From positions 1 through 64,000 of the forward strand of contig NC_059503.1 in assembly GCF_914767665.1 (NCBI RefSeq): DNA of 64,000 nucleotides, given 5' to 3'. Positions 23,347 to 34,677 of the stretch are shown here, in pieces. The DNA is from Harmonia axyridis (taxonomy: Eukaryota > Arthropoda > Insecta > Coleoptera > Coccinellidae). A program made the position numbers and the translations under genes. The first letter of the stretch is position 1. Each line of letters starts with the position of its first letter. The notes beneath the pieces are model-generated. The model saw only the letters and a list, made by a program, of their open reading frames with translations, had not been told where the DNA came from and searched no databases.

Positions 23347-24735
23347 TAGTATATCCAAAGTCACTTGGAGGAAGCCTAAATATTTCAATTATACAAGGGT
23401 TGTCCAAGTTTTCAGAAATTCCTTTGGAATTTTTGAAAATATTGCTATCAATAATCTCAAATAAACCCCGGTATTTAGCAAATCGTCTTGGAAGCAATAA
23501 TGTCTCGATTAGATTGATCTTATTGGCTGAATATTCCCCCTCGTATTCCCTTTTCCCGAGAGCGTTTTTGGTTACACTCATTGGCTGCATCTATCACTTC
23601 TTAATTACTTTCTAATAATTCGCATAGACCAGTGTGGTCCATAGGGGTATTATTGAAATGCATTTTTACGTAGTTTTAGTTCGTTGTGTAACTGATGCTT
23701 TTAATGATTTCGACTATGATCTTCGGCACAATTCTATGGCTCATGTAAAAAAAGATGAATATTTCGCAATCAAATCTATTCCTCCATTTACTTTCAAAGT
23801 CAGAATTGATATATGACGGGTTCTTAGTATGTCAAATTAGCAGCTACGTAGCCAGATCGAAAAATCAATCAAGTATTTTATGTAAAATAGAAATATTTCA
23901 CCATTTCCTGCTATCAGTTAGGACAGTTTTAATAATAGGTTACATATATCTTTGAATATTTATTCTGATTCTGAATACGAAAAATTTAAGAGTTATCGAA
24001 ACTAAAATCGAAATTTGGATAACTAAATTTAACATTTCATGAAATGTCATTAATTATTCGTAATTGAAAATTTTATTGGTTTATGGATTTTCAACCATCT
24101 TAACGAATAATTTATTACAATTCATGAAATTCCGCCTTTTTAGTTTCTTTTTATGTTTTCTGGAAGTCATAGACTACTCTATTCAATGAGAAATTGCAGT
24201 TTTCTTTAGTTCAAGTTTTTACTTTTTGGGTATAGGATTTGTTAGAGACCACTCTCTCTTTTTATACCCACGTAAAATTGACTGAATGAATAAAAAATAT
24301 AGCTTTTTTCCAAAAAACTTTTTGAGTGCCTTGATGTCACTCAAGGACCTCAAGGTCATGCACCTATTCTACCCTAGTTTGTCTTATCTTCAGACAGAAT
24401 ATTTCCGAATTAATCTCAAACATCGTGCTCTTATAATTCTATGCAACGATCAGTTCATCATCGTTGATAACGTTCCTTGATAGTATATTACAGGTCGAGA
24501 ATAAAGAATAATCGAATTATAACACCGTAGAATGACATAGTATCATTTTTGATGTAACAGCGAAAGCTACTCACGTCACAAATTTTCTGAAAGAATCGAC
24601 ATCTGAGTCCCATCGAAAAAATATTATTTTCAACTCAAGGGTTTGAAAAGTGTGCGCCTATGTTTTATGACTGTTTTGCAATTATCTCTGGCCAAGCGTT
24701 TTTATAGACTAGTTCAAGTGACTTTGGATATACTA
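23347..24735. mobile_element. 1389-bp TIR element (long form)
   Basis: The left end TAGTATATCCAAAGTCACTT is inverted at the right end as AAGTGACTTTGGATATACTA. Both subterminal regions match the 174-bp element at 60603-60776 in inverted order, so the two belong to one family. The interior has only short open frames with no transposase motif that I recognise. Flanks read AACAGTTA and AACAGTAG, a possible but imperfect target duplication. Confidence 0.7.
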
Positions 24736-24959
24736 AACAGTAGGATTTCTTTGCCGAACGCTCAAGATGTGTATTCCCCTCAATCTGGATGTGATAAACG
24801 AACGGTTTAGACACGTCCGATCGGTCCGAAGTAATATAACCGAACGCGCTTAATGTCACCAAAGTGTAGGATTATTGTTTGACTGCATTGGAAAGAGATT
24901 GTTTCTACTAGATAGTTTGTCTTGACGTCTTTTTCGCTATTTGCTCTCCATTCTATATT

Positions 24960-25240
24960 TAATCAGTTAAAACAAAACCAAGAAATCAATTCATCATGAA
25001 ATGTTGACGACGACGCCGAGTGATATAAATTCCCCCAATGAAATTGCTCCAAGGCAGAGTTGTCATGTTGCATTATTAAAAATACCCTAGATGATATTCC
25101 TCTGAAATCGACATTTCTCGATCAAAAACATTTTTTCCTTATTAGAAACATAATAATTAGAATTTAATATAACTCCTTTCAACTTTTGGGTGGATTTTGT
25201 TTTCAATAACTGATTTACAATATTGATTCTGAATTGTGAT
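24960..25240. repeat. Diverged duplicate of 23080-23345
   Basis: CCCAATGAAATTGCTCCAAG ... AAATCGACATTTCTCGATCA ... TTATTAGAAACATAATAATT resembles 23090-23225 (CCCAATGAAATCATTCCAAG ... AAATCGACATTTCTCATAAA ... TTATTAGAAACATGATTGCC) in the same order. The earlier copy is cut by the TIR element at 23347. This is probably an older dispersed or duplicated repeat. Confidence 0.6.
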
Positions 25241-25716
25241 GGGACGGACTTCGTCATTTTTTACAGTTCATAGTGGAAGTCAAGATCCGAAAAATATCGT
25301 TCCTAAAAACGGCCTACTAATTTATTAGTTTTTGTTATTTGATTGTCATTAATGGATTATATCATCAAAGACTAACCAGTAATCCGTGATACCTTATTCT
25401 TAAATTTCTGCTAGTTTTTGTATATTTTTCAGAAAACTAATTAGTTAAGATTAGACCATAGTCTTTGATAAGATTATTCTTTCTCTAGACGCAGACTTCA
25501 TATGCACTGATAACGGAGTAGATCAACGGAGTAGATCATATGATTCATATGTACAGTCGAAAAAAGTTTAGATAAGCTGGAATCATCTGGTTATGAGTTA
25601 TTTTTATTTCATCATCTTTAAAAATCGATAGCAGTTAACTGTGAAAATAGAAAAATAAAATAAACTTTCAAGATTCTGTATAAATAAACTAAACAGCACC
25701 TCTACCTAGCTTTGTA

Positions 25717-26622
25717 ATGGAAGAAAAGGAAATCAGGGAGTATTTCTGTAAAATCATAAAACAAAATGAAGATATATCTGTTGGAGTCGCTGCCATTAAA
25801 ACCCTCATGGAAATAATAAGAAAATCTGAAACATCTACTATTCAGGGTTTGGACGAAAACCTCAAACAAGCTATTATTATAATGAAGAACTCTAATTATC
25901 CTGTAGCTGCAATTAATTCTGGTTGTGAATTATTCAGAAGATTCATCACTCTTGCTCGATTGGATACAAGTACCATTGAAGAATGTAAAGAAATATTGTT
26001 GAATAGAGGCAATATATTTATCGATAAGTTGAGTAAATCTAGAGATAAAATAGTGGCATTGTCACAAGATTTCATTAAGGACAATAATAAAATATTAACT
26101 CATTCAAGATCAAGAGTGGTGTTACAGGCTTTCAGAAATGCAGCTAAACGCAATATACAGTTTGAAGTATTCGTTACAATATCCGAACCTGATAAAGCGG
26201 GTCTCAAATTATGCAAAGAGTTGGAAGAGGATGGCATTCCATGTGTACCAATTTTGGATTCTGCGGTTGCTTACACTATGGAACAAGTAGATTTTGTAAT
26301 GGTTGGAGCAGAGTGTGTAGCTGAGAGTGGAGGAATTGTTAATAAAGTCGGAACGTTCAACATGGCTATTTGTGCAAAAGAATTGAAGAAACGCTTTTAT
26401 GTATTGGTTGAAAGCTTTAAATTTTCCAGGATCTTCCCTTTGAACAACAGAGATATACCTAATGAGTACAAATATATAAATCCTGATAGTATTACAGATA
26501 TGAAAAGAACTCATCCTTTGGTTGATTATACTCCACCATCTTTTATTAATTTATTATTTACAGATTTGGGAATATTAACTACATCAGGTGTCAGTGATGA
26601 GCTCATAAGACTTTATTTATAA
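25717..26622 (+). CDS. eIF2Balpha: Translation initiation factor eIF2B subunit alpha
   Basis: A single-exon frame of 301 aa, close to the ~305 aa of animal eIF2B-alpha. The family forms the regulatory core of the eIF2B guanine-nucleotide exchange factor, which recharges eIF2 with GTP and senses eIF2-alpha phosphorylation in the integrated stress response. Visible family features are the N-terminal helical part (VGVAAIKTLMEIIR, residues 22-35), ILTHSRSRVVL (about 124-134), the VGAECVAESGGIVNKVGT stretch (about 199-216) that lies in the NagB/Rossmann-like fold, FYVLVESFKFSRIFPL (about 229-244) and the C-terminal LFTDLGILTTSGVSDELIRLYL region. The start ATG lies in TTTGTAATGG and its N-terminus aligns with MDDKELIEYF-type starts. 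It is convergent with the 720-aa gene, with 260 bp between stops. Identity is confident. The absence of introns is directly visible. Confidence 0.96.
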   Translation: MEEKEIREYFCKIIKQNEDISVGVAAIKTLMEIIRKSETSTIQGLDENLKQAIIIMKNSNYPVAAINSGCELFRRFITLARLDTSTIEECKEILLNRGNIFIDKLSKSRDKIVALSQDFIKDNNKILTHSRSRVVLQAFRNAAKRNIQFEVFVTISEPDKAGLKLCKELEEDGIPCVPILDSAVAYTMEQVDFVMVGAECVAESGGIVNKVGTFNMAICAKELKKRFYVLVESFKFSRIFPLNNRDIPNEYKYINPDSITDMKRTHPLVDYTPPSFINLLFTDLGILTTSGVSDELIRLYL

Positions 26623-26882
26623 TTGTTTCTAGAAAGCCCTTTTACACACTTGCAAAATTTAATATTTGTTTTTGTTATTCTGATATATGTCTAAATAATT
26701 AAATGAATTATAATATTTACATTTTTTGAATTGTTATTAATAGATAATTCAAATTTATACCATTACATAAACTTTTTATGACTTTTAGAATATTAGTTTA
26801 TCTAAGATTTGGACTATTCAAATTTTCATCTCGGAACTTGAGGTAGGATCTTTCTTCAATAGGTTATATATAAAGCAAAATT

Positions 26883-29045
26883 TTACCCATCTGTTTTGTT
26901 CCAGGACTCTACTGAAGTTTCCGATTGATTCTTAAAATTTTCATTTTTGTAGCAAACTTGATACTTTTCATTTGTATTCTTTTTATAATAAACAGTTGAT
27001 TCTTCTTTTGAGTTTTCTTCTAGTTTAATCATCATATCATCTAGTACATTATAATGTTGAGAATCTCCTTTTAAAACATGTTTACCTATAGGATTTTTAC
27101 ATCTGATTTTTTCAAAATCTCTGAATTTTTTCCGAAGTAGTGTCAAACACTTCTGAAAATAATATTCAGGGAAAATGTACTGATCTTCAATCTCGCAAGT
27201 ACTTTGATATGTGCTTTTAGGAAAACTGGAAACAATATTTTCATGCGTTGTAACAGATTCAGTTGATGGCCATGGGAAGCGATTATTCTGATGGTCCATT
27301 GGGCAACTTGTTTTTGACAAATGTTTATCTTTGAAAAAGTCATTTTTTATAGATGACTGATCCTTGTGTGACTTTTGGATAGTAATACTGATACAACTGG
27401 AGGAGAAGCTCTGAGTTTGAGGGATGCTACCTTCTGAATTAACATATGTTGTATGTTCTTCAGCTCTTTTATTAACATTTAGAGAATATAATGCACTGCT
27501 CAGGGGATCTGAATTTTTTTGAGAATTTTGAATTCGTTGAGGATGGCACGTGATATTCGTATTTTGAAAATTAATTATTTCCTCAGAAGCAAAAAATGAT
27601 TGTATTGGTGATTTTAAGATAAGGATTTCTTTCTCAATTTTCGTTCTGTTAGGTAATTCTCCTTGTTGACTATTTAGTTTTACATTAAAAGATGCCTGAA
27701 TCATTTTAGGTCTATTATTTTGTAGGATATCTTTCATCTCGTTTCTAGCTGAGAAGTCCTTTGTTATGGAATTTATTGTACGTAAAACATTTTCTACAGC
27801 TACAATACTTCGTTCTATTAGATCTGTTGGAAAAATAGTATTCTTATCATCTTCGCCTTTAGACAAGCCGTCAACTGAATTCATGTTTATTTCTTCTTTT
27901 ATATCATTTCGCTTTGATATCTCCTGGAAAGAAGGTGACTCGGTTTTTTCTGTTCTTACTTGAATCAATTCAGAATTATTTTCAGAAAGAATCACATGCT
28001 CTGAATGTCTTTCGTCATCGGTCTTATCATCGGAGTGATGAGATATAGTGAAATTTCCTCTTTTCAAAAAACTGTAAAATCTCTTCCTTTCAGGTTTTCT
28101 ACTGGATATGATGGTCCTCTCCCTTCTGTCAAATCGATCCCGAACCTCTCGTTGAAATGAATCGTTCTCTTTCAACGAAAATATACCACGTTCCGGTTTA
28201 TTTTCTTCGTTCCTATCATGCTGTTGATCGGAATCGTAATTCACATTAACAAATGAGGTCGAATCGTACATGTGGGAACTAAGACTACTTCGTGGTCTTT
28301 TTTCAACCATGCACTTGGAAATATCAGTAAAATTCTTTCTGCTTCTCTTATCTGGGGAAAAATTTATTTTTTTGGTATCGGATATTGAAAGGTGAAGGTC
28401 AACCTTTTTTCCAAAATTAAGGCTTTCTGCAAATTTCATGTCCCTCACCAGAGATTCAGATTTTGCGTTTGGAGCAGAGGTGGGTTTTTTCATAGATTTT
28501 CTTAACGATGTAGATTTCTTCATTACATCTTTTTTTCTATCTTTATTACAACTTCGCCTGTCTTTCAAGTTTGTAAAACTTTCTATTTTTATATCATTTC
28601 GACCACACTTTCTATTTCTCTCATATCTATTCATTGCAGTGTTATCTTTTTCTGTTTCCCTAAATTTTTGAAAGCAACATGTTTGTTTTTTTTGTTTTGC
28701 TAAACCGGAGTCGGCGATTTCCATGTCTTCCAATAAATGTTTCAGTTTTCGCTCATTTGACGATTTACTAGAAGGAGCTTTCGCAGATAAGCATATAGCT
28801 TTCGCCTTAGTTTTATGTTGCCTGATTTTTCTCTCTACATCCTCGAGTTTTGTAATTTCATCTTGAATTTTTTTGTTCAAATTCGTCCCAGAGGAAGATA
28901 TATCCACGACGAAATTTATACCGGAGTCATAAGTATTAAGCGGACTTCTTCTCCGTTTATTAGTTCCAGGGCGTTCCTGAGGAACCGATAAGGGTATTTT
29001 TTTTCTCATTTGCTGTGTCCCATTTCCCGATTTTCCTCGGTTCAT
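26883..29045 (-). CDS. Unrecognised 720-aa basic, low-complexity protein
   Basis: One long uninterrupted frame in AT-rich DNA, far longer than chance allows, which I do not recognise. It is rich in Lys, Ser, Asn and Glu. The N-terminus has a bipartite-like basic patch (KRRRSP, residues 31-36), followed by a charged probable coiled coil (about 55-80, NKKIQDEITKLEDVERKIRQ). Further basic clusters lie near residues 170-195. No signal peptide or membrane segment is visible. The start is the first ATG of the frame and the stop is TAA at 26883-26885. It is divergent from the DM4/12 gene (670 bp between starts) and convergent with eIF2B-alpha. A nuclear or cytoskeletal disordered protein is a guess. 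An intronless rapidly evolving orphan gene fits best. Confidence 0.75.
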   Translation of the reverse strand: MNRGKSGNGTQQMRKKIPLSVPQERPGTNKRRRSPLNTYDSGINFVVDISSSGTNLNKKIQDEITKLEDVERKIRQHKTKAKAICLSAKAPSSKSSNERKLKHLLEDMEIADSGLAKQKKQTCCFQKFRETEKDNTAMNRYERNRKCGRNDIKIESFTNLKDRRSCNKDRKKDVMKKSTSLRKSMKKPTSAPNAKSESLVRDMKFAESLNFGKKVDLHLSISDTKKINFSPDKRSRKNFTDISKCMVEKRPRSSLSSHMYDSTSFVNVNYDSDQQHDRNEENKPERGIFSLKENDSFQREVRDRFDRRERTIISSRKPERKRFYSFLKRGNFTISHHSDDKTDDERHSEHVILSENNSELIQVRTEKTESPSFQEISKRNDIKEEINMNSVDGLSKGEDDKNTIFPTDLIERSIVAVENVLRTINSITKDFSARNEMKDILQNNRPKMIQASFNVKLNSQQGELPNRTKIEKEILILKSPIQSFFASEEIINFQNTNITCHPQRIQNSQKNSDPLSSALYSLNVNKRAEEHTTYVNSEGSIPQTQSFSSSCISITIQKSHKDQSSIKNDFFKDKHLSKTSCPMDHQNNRFPWPSTESVTTHENIVSSFPKSTYQSTCEIEDQYIFPEYYFQKCLTLLRKKFRDFEKIRCKNPIGKHVLKGDSQHYNVLDDMMIKLEENSKEESTVYYKKNTNEKYQVCYKNENFKNQSETSVESWNKTDG

Positions 29046-29715
29046 ATTTTATCGTATTTCAATAAAAAATTCCTCCATATTTTCAACGAATTACCCTCAA
29101 ATTTAAATTACTATATTAATTTTCAAAATAGTTTTCTGACATATTTTCCGTCCACATGACATCTCAGCCTATGAATAAACATATTATCAATACATGGAAA
29201 TTATAACAAGAAAATAACTCAAATATTTCATTTTCAAAATATATCATTTGTATATTTAGATAAGTGCGCAAATATATATACTTTTTATTGTTTCAAACGA
29301 GGATCCCAGTCCTACATGGTCATGAAAATTGTCAACTGGAATAACCAAAACCTTATTCAACTCACTCATAATAGGATTTTTGAAATCATTTTCAGTAAAA
29401 AAGTCCATAAAATAATTCAATGGAAATTAGATTTTCGAATTGGTGAAAGATTGAGGTTATGATCAAATGAAGCGCCTCCTTCCATACTCTACTAATATAA
29501 TTTTAAATCCTTCTTAATTTCTACAATGCTGAAACATTTTCATGGGTATTGTAAAACTATGCAAATTTGTTAATGTATTCTTTACAAAATTAGAATTGAA
29601 GTTGCAGGTCATCTGAAGCCGTTATGTATTCAAGATTTTATATGTACTATTTCAATTAGTACCTACATTTGTTCCGTTTTAAAATTCTTCCTCTCATTTC
29701 GATTGTGGTTCAAAG
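29046..29715. promoter_or_regulatory. Divergent intergenic region
   Basis: This 670-bp AT-rich interval separates the start of the 720-aa gene (-) from the start of the DM4/12 gene (+), so it should hold both promoters. I see no other gene or clear repeat in it. Confidence 0.4.
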
Positions 29716-31066
29716 ATGAAAACATTCACGTTCTTAATATTCCTTTCAATCTTCTCCATTTCATATCAAAACAATTCTTTGAATAAAAATGAAATAGTCT
29801 TATCCAGAAAAAGAAGATATTTGGTATTTCCAGAAGGCAGTTCCTTACAATTGGGTAAGTTTGAACGAGATTATATTTCTGGAAATAAGAAAACTAAACG
29901 AAGATTTTCATGAAGTATGTTGTTAATTACTATTTGGATCGGTATACCGACTCGAAAAAAATGTTCAATATTTTTTTTAAATTGATTGGGATCTCCCAAA
30001 CAACGAAAGGTATAATTGGGATTCAGATTATATATGAATATGATTGGGACCTTATTACAGTTTATTGTTTAACCATGCCATCTTTGGGAATGGGACGAAT
30101 ATTCACGATTGGATCTACAGCCGCTATGGCTTGGATGTTGCCCCACGAACCAATGGTATTTCTCGATAAAAAAAAAGGTACCGACGAAATTCCATCGAGA
30201 TTACCTCACCAGGAAGATATTCCAGACTTTTATTACGAGAAAGATTATGGGCCCAACATAAATTCTTCAGTTCATTTACCAGAAGATCATGAAACAATTG
30301 ATAAACAAAAATATTACAATTTCGGAAGCTATCAAAGGGTAGGTAGGTGAGTATCATGCTATGCCAATTATTAAAGGATTAAATATTTCATTTCTAAAGT
30401 AGTACCTTCCACAACGAGAGTTGCACTGGTAGACAACGATTCGTTATTTATTTTTGCATCAGCTGATTTAAGATATTAAATTGCCATGTTAAAAAAGTCT
30501 CATTGAAGTATCATGTTCATTCTGACAAAAAAAGAAACACCAAATTGTTCATGATATGACAAAAAAAAATAAACTTTCTTAAACTAATTTTTCACAGGCC
30601 CCATGTGTTCTCAAAACCTGCATACCAAACATTTGGGCAACATATTATGGAACAGGACCATTGGCACATTTACAGAAGAACAAGAAGAAGTTTATATGGA
30701 AAATTAGAAAAAGTACTGAGTGCGTAAGTAATTTTAAAACAGCTTTATGAAATTATAGAAAGTAAATGAATATCTATATCATTTTAGCTTGAGCAAAGAT
30801 GGACAATCATGCATACTGAAGATGATATGTGAAGTTAGTCATATAGCAGACAGGAAAGGTAGTTTCATGGAAGAGATATTCAAAGTCATATTTAGGTAAA
30901 TATTTTTCCTAAAGCTTTCAAAGGCTATTCTAATCATAATCGTATTTCTAGAATTAAACCTCACAATATGAATAATGAAGATATGTATGATACAGCAGCA
31001 AACAAGAGTCATAATTGCAATGAAAGATATAAAAGTTGTCCTGAAAGTTTCTTTGGAAAATTTTGA
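29716..31066 (+). CDS. DM4/12 family secreted protein (5 exons, 211 aa)
   Basis: Exons are 29716-29854, 30061-30346, 30598-30723, 30788-30895 and 30952-31066. They join in frame with GT-AG junctions and total 636 nt. Residues 1-17 (MKTFTFLIFLSIFSISY) look like a signal peptide. The family signature follows: SRKRRYLVFPEGSSLQ (30-45), CLTMPSL, then FTIGSTAAMAW in exon 2. Exon 3 gives HIYRRTRRSLYGKLEKVL and exon 4 gives DGQSCILKMICEVSH, the cysteine-bearing core of the DM4/12 domain. DM4/12 proteins are an arthropod family, often secreted, with mostly unknown function. Exon 2 could end a few bases earlier, at another GT. The 3' end faces UBL5, with stops only ~140 bp apart. Confidence 0.9.
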
Positions 31067-31160
31067 ATGAAATGAAAGAAAATATTCTTAATACTTCAAA
31101 CTTAATGATATCTATTATTATGTCATAAATTCCATATCAGAAAGAATTCTTTAAATACAA

Positions 31161-31166
31161 AATAAA
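31161..31166 (+). terminator. Poly(A) signal AATAAA of the DM4/12 gene
   Basis: AATAAA begins 95 bp after the DM4/12 stop codon. It lies before the opposing UBL5 3' end. Confidence 0.6.
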
Positions 31167-31189
31167 CAATTAATAATTACAGGTTCAGA

Positions 31190-31195
31190 TTTATT
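31190..31195 (-). terminator. Poly(A) signal of UBL5 (minus strand AATAAA)
   Basis: TTTATT on the plus strand reads AATAAA on the minus strand, about 15 nt past the UBL5 stop. If used, cleavage would fall inside the 3' region of the DM4/12 gene. Confidence 0.55.
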
Positions 31196-31209
31196 TTTAA
31201 CTATTATCC

Positions 31210-31607
31210 CTATTGGTAATATAACTCGATATTCATGCCATCATGAATTTCATCTACATTGAATTAAGGAAATTCAGTTTATAGAGAAATTGTATTCGAA
31301 AAAGGCTCAATTATACATGAATCTGAAAACAAAACGATATGGTTCAACCTATGAAATCCCAAAATTGAATTAGATTACATGAATCAGGTGAGTTAATTTT
31401 TTAAAAGAACAAACTTTTGAAAAGGATACAGTCCTGAAGTTGAATGTGATCTTTGAATGTCGTGTACCACTTCTTCAAAACAATTTTGTCCCATCTTGTT
31501 CCTGTCTGGGCTGCAATCAATTTCTTTAAATCTCCTACAGTATCATCTGGATTGCATTTTACCCTAACTTTTTTACCCAGCCTGTCATTACATGTAATTT
31601 CCAACAT
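31210..31607 (-). CDS. UBL5: Ubiquitin-like protein 5 (UBL5/Hub1), 2 exons
   Basis: Exon 1 is 31607-31430 and exon 2 is 31253-31210. They join to exactly 73 aa, the standard UBL5 length. Exon 1 carries CNDRLGKKVRVKCN, GDLKKLIAAQTGT and KIVLKKWY. The frame appears to diverge after LQD, but splicing at GACT|GTATCC to ATGTAG|ATGAAA restores DYEIHDGMN and the terminal ELYYQ. UBL5 folds like ubiquitin but lacks the C-terminal Gly-Gly. It binds spliceosomal proteins non-covalently and supports pre-mRNA splicing, and is linked to the mitochondrial stress response. The start is the Met matching MIEVVCNDR-type starts; an in-frame ATG four codons upstream (31619) is less likely. It is divergent from SURF4. 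Confidence 0.95.
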
Positions 31608-32118
31608 TTTTAAATACAAAATTTTTCCACTTGTTTACTACCGATCTTATTAGATCTCTCAATGCTTATCAACAGGCAACAACTTAACGAATAACATGAA
31701 ATACTTGAGATAGGTTCGAGGTTCGACAGTCGAGTGAAGTTTCTAGAACTAATCCCTGTTCCTGAAAACAGAGAAATGTCACCAGACGCAGACACAGCGT
31801 GACCACAGACTAGTAATCTGTGGCGTGACTGTCATCCGTGGTACGTTCACAAAACAAGAATGTTTTATAAAATATTTATTCCATATTTTGGTTTATGTTT
31901 CTATTAAACCTTTTTCAGTTGTTCATTTATTTATTTTCTTTGCAGAAATTTTCTATCTCTGAAACAAAGAGGAATGGTTGATCTGAAAAATAATGAGTCC
32001 ATTCTGAAAATACCAAAACCTCTATAGTTTCATAATCAAATAAGAAAATTCTGACGTTTACGTTTAAAGTGGCGAAAGGTGACTGCGTGGAGCTTACTTT
32101 CATTCAGCACTTTTCAAA
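31608..32118. promoter_or_regulatory. Probable shared promoter region of UBL5 (-) and SURF4 (+)
   Basis: About 510 bp separate the two divergent starts. Both are housekeeping genes, so a bidirectional promoter is plausible. A palindrome-like CACAGACTAGTAATCTGTG lies at about 31804-31822. No TATA box is evident. Confidence 0.45.
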
Positions 32119-34126
32119 ATGAATATTCCTATATCACAAGAAAATATTTCTAAAGCGGAAGATATAGCTGATCAAGTGAGTAAAATAAATTTCACTTGAG
32201 GAATGGTTATTCACGTGTATCGTTTTTTTGGATGCAATTTCCCAAAATTTGTTAATTATTGGAAAGTTTAATCTTTGGTTCTGTTTTTATTTATCACTTT
32301 GTCACATCTGTTATATTTTGATATATTACGATCAAAATAGAAAGAAAATCCACACCAATTACAATTCCATATTCAAATCCCGAGAGTTCACCAGCGCAAA
32401 TATTCTATTGCTGATCATAATAAGGCAAGTATCCATATGTAAGCTAATTTGAATCTTTTCAGGTCATCAGAAAGTTGAAACATGTTCTCCCAACTGCAGC
32501 TCGATTATGTCTCATAGCCACCTTTTTGGAAGATGGAATAAGAATGTGGGTACAATGGTCAGAACAAAGGGAATATATGAATATGTCATGGGGTTGTGGG
32601 TTCTTTCTAGCAACTGTATTTGTATTGGTCAACCTTATTGGACAATTAGGTGGATGTGCTATGGTTATTTTTCGATTCAAAGTAACCATTGCATGTGGAG
32701 TACTATTTTTCATAGTTGTCTTGCAAGTAAGATTTTGAAGGCAAATTTACATAACTTTCTAATAATACAATAAAAGCTGTATATAATGTGAATTGCTTTC
32801 CCCTCTTTTTAAATAAAACATATTTAAGTAGCAAAGGTTATCAGCAACTATTTCTTTCCTCATAGATTCACAAAGGCTTTTAAAATCCGGGCATTTTTAG
32901 AAATTAAAAGATAAGCTTTTATTATAAATAAATATCTACATATTTATGGTATAACCTGAATGTAATTTTTGAATAACTTTATTTGTAAGGAGAGAAATAT
33001 CGACTTTGTAAATTGAACTTTTATTTATTGAGCTGGATTGTGAGTTTCTTGAGAGTTGCATGAAAACTATTTATTTTATTTAATTTGTTGTGTTGTTATG
33101 TTCAGTTACAAAGCTAAGTCAGAATATTTTTTCCTTGCCTAATGAATTAATTACACTTTCATGTTAACAAGCAAGACTGTTTTGCTTATAATTTTTTTTT
33201 TCAGACAATCGCATACAGTATTCTTTGGGATCTACAATTTCTTCTGAGAAACTGCGCATTAATAGGAGCATTGCTATTAGTATTAGCTGAAAGTAGAGGA
33301 GAAGCTAAAAGCCTTTTTGCAGGAGTTCCATCTCTTGGAGAGAATAAACCAAAAAATTATCTTCAACTCACAGGAAGAATACTATTAGCATTTATGTTTA
33401 TCACTTTAATTAGATTTGAGTTCTCCTTTTTGCAAGTAAGCATTCACCTCTACTCTATAAAAAAAAATATACAAATTAAATTAGAGTATGTCAACGCAAT
33501 GAGCAGATTGTTAAGGCAAATTTTGTAATTTCCTAATGGAATTTTAATATAATCCAAAGTAGCATTAATAACAATGTTTCTGTTGAATATAAAATTTTGT
33601 TGAGAGATACAGTGAAAGCTATATTGCATTAAATTTTTCTTTTTTTTTTAGATTGTTCAAGATCTTTTAGGTTCTACATTAATGGTTTTAGTGACAGTAG
33701 GATATAAAACTAAATTGTCAGCTTTGATCTTGGTTATTCTTCTGACAACATTGAATATTTACCATAATGCTTGGTGGAATATTCCTGACTACAAACCTCT
33801 GAGGGATTTCCTCAAATACGATTTCTTCCAGGTGAGTACCTGTTTGAAATATCTTCGAATATAGTCAAAAAATAATATGTTATTATCAATAACAAGATTG
33901 ATGGTTTTATAAATACTGTTATTCATTTTAAAGTAGTTCAAAAAGTAATAATTCTTCATTAGAAAATTTTTCATTCAAAAGCATTTCTTGCGACGATCTC
34001 TTGAAGAAAAAAACATTAAAACCTTATATATTTTTTCAGACTCTGTCTGTAATTGGAGGTTTGTTGATGATAGTGTACCTTGGTCCTGGTGGAGTTTCTA
34101 TGGACGATTATAAGAAACGGTGGTGA
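32119..34126 (+). CDS. Surf4: SURF4 ER cargo receptor (5 exons, 272 aa)
   Basis: Exons are 32119-32175, 32463-32726, 33205-33435, 33652-33831 and 34040-34126. All introns are phase 0 with GT-AG ends, and the product is 272 aa against ~269 in vertebrates. SURF4/Erv29-type proteins are polytopic ER-Golgi membrane proteins that load soluble cargo such as lipoproteins into COPII vesicles. Visible features are MNIPISQEN, the KHVLPTAARLCLIATFLEDG segment, hydrophobic helices in exons 2-5, the SRGEAKSLFAGVPSLGENKP loop, HNAWW and DYKPLRDFLKYDFFQ. The C-terminus KKRW has a dilysine-like ER retrieval motif. Identification is confident. Confidence 0.97.
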
Positions 34127-34579
34127 AAGGACATCTCTGTTTATTGCTTGATAGTGCTGTATTTGCATTTTGTGACTGACTTTTCTTAACAAACATGTAC
34201 AGATTCTTTTTTTATCTATCAACCTCAGTGTTTCACACCCTGGTAGTGATCAAAGTTTCTTGTTAAACAACAAGCAGTACTACTGAAAAATCTACTATTA
34301 TATTATTGAAATGATTCTTTTTGAATATACATATGGGAGAGTGATTGTAAATATTTATACTAAGCTTAAAATGATTTATGATTGTCTTTTATTATTACCT
34401 GTGCAATCGATGATTTTCAAGTGGTCATCGATTACTGGCTCAAATTAAAGTTTTGTTACAGATTGTAAATGGTTGAGTTGTAAATTAATATAATATTTTT
34501 ACATATCATAGTGGAGCATCAATATCCTTGCCCTAGATTAAATTCAAATTAATTTCAAAAATTATTTTTTTCGGCAACC

Positions 34580-34605
34580 GTCCGGGAAGTGCTCACTTCC
34601 CGGAC
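34580..34605. repeat. GC-rich hairpin, 12-bp arms
   Basis: GTCCGGGAAGTG and CACTTCCCGGAC surround a CT loop and form a perfect stem. Confidence 0.85.
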
Positions 34606-34629
34606 GCTTTTTCTATGAGAAAGTAGCAT

Positions 34630-34677
34630 TTCCCGGCCTAGTCCGGAAAGTACGTACTTCCCGGACTAGGCCGGAAA
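34630..34677. repeat. 24-bp-arm GC-rich palindrome
   Basis: The segment is centred on TAC|GTA near 34653. The arms TTCCCGGCCTAGTCCGG and the inverted copy match apart from about two positions. CCAGGACTCGCTTACGCTCG at 34875 starts another short palindrome downstream, so this is probably a palindrome-rich MITE. Confidence 0.8.

Noticed and set aside
23291..23590. 99-codon minus-strand open frame
   Set aside because: It crosses the end of a TIR element, so it is composed of two unrelated sequences, with no domain or splice support.
31401..31429. Apparent truncation or frameshift of UBL5 after residue ~59
   Set aside because: Reading on is intronic. A consensus donor and an acceptor at 31254-31255 restore the conserved C-terminus and exactly 73 aa.
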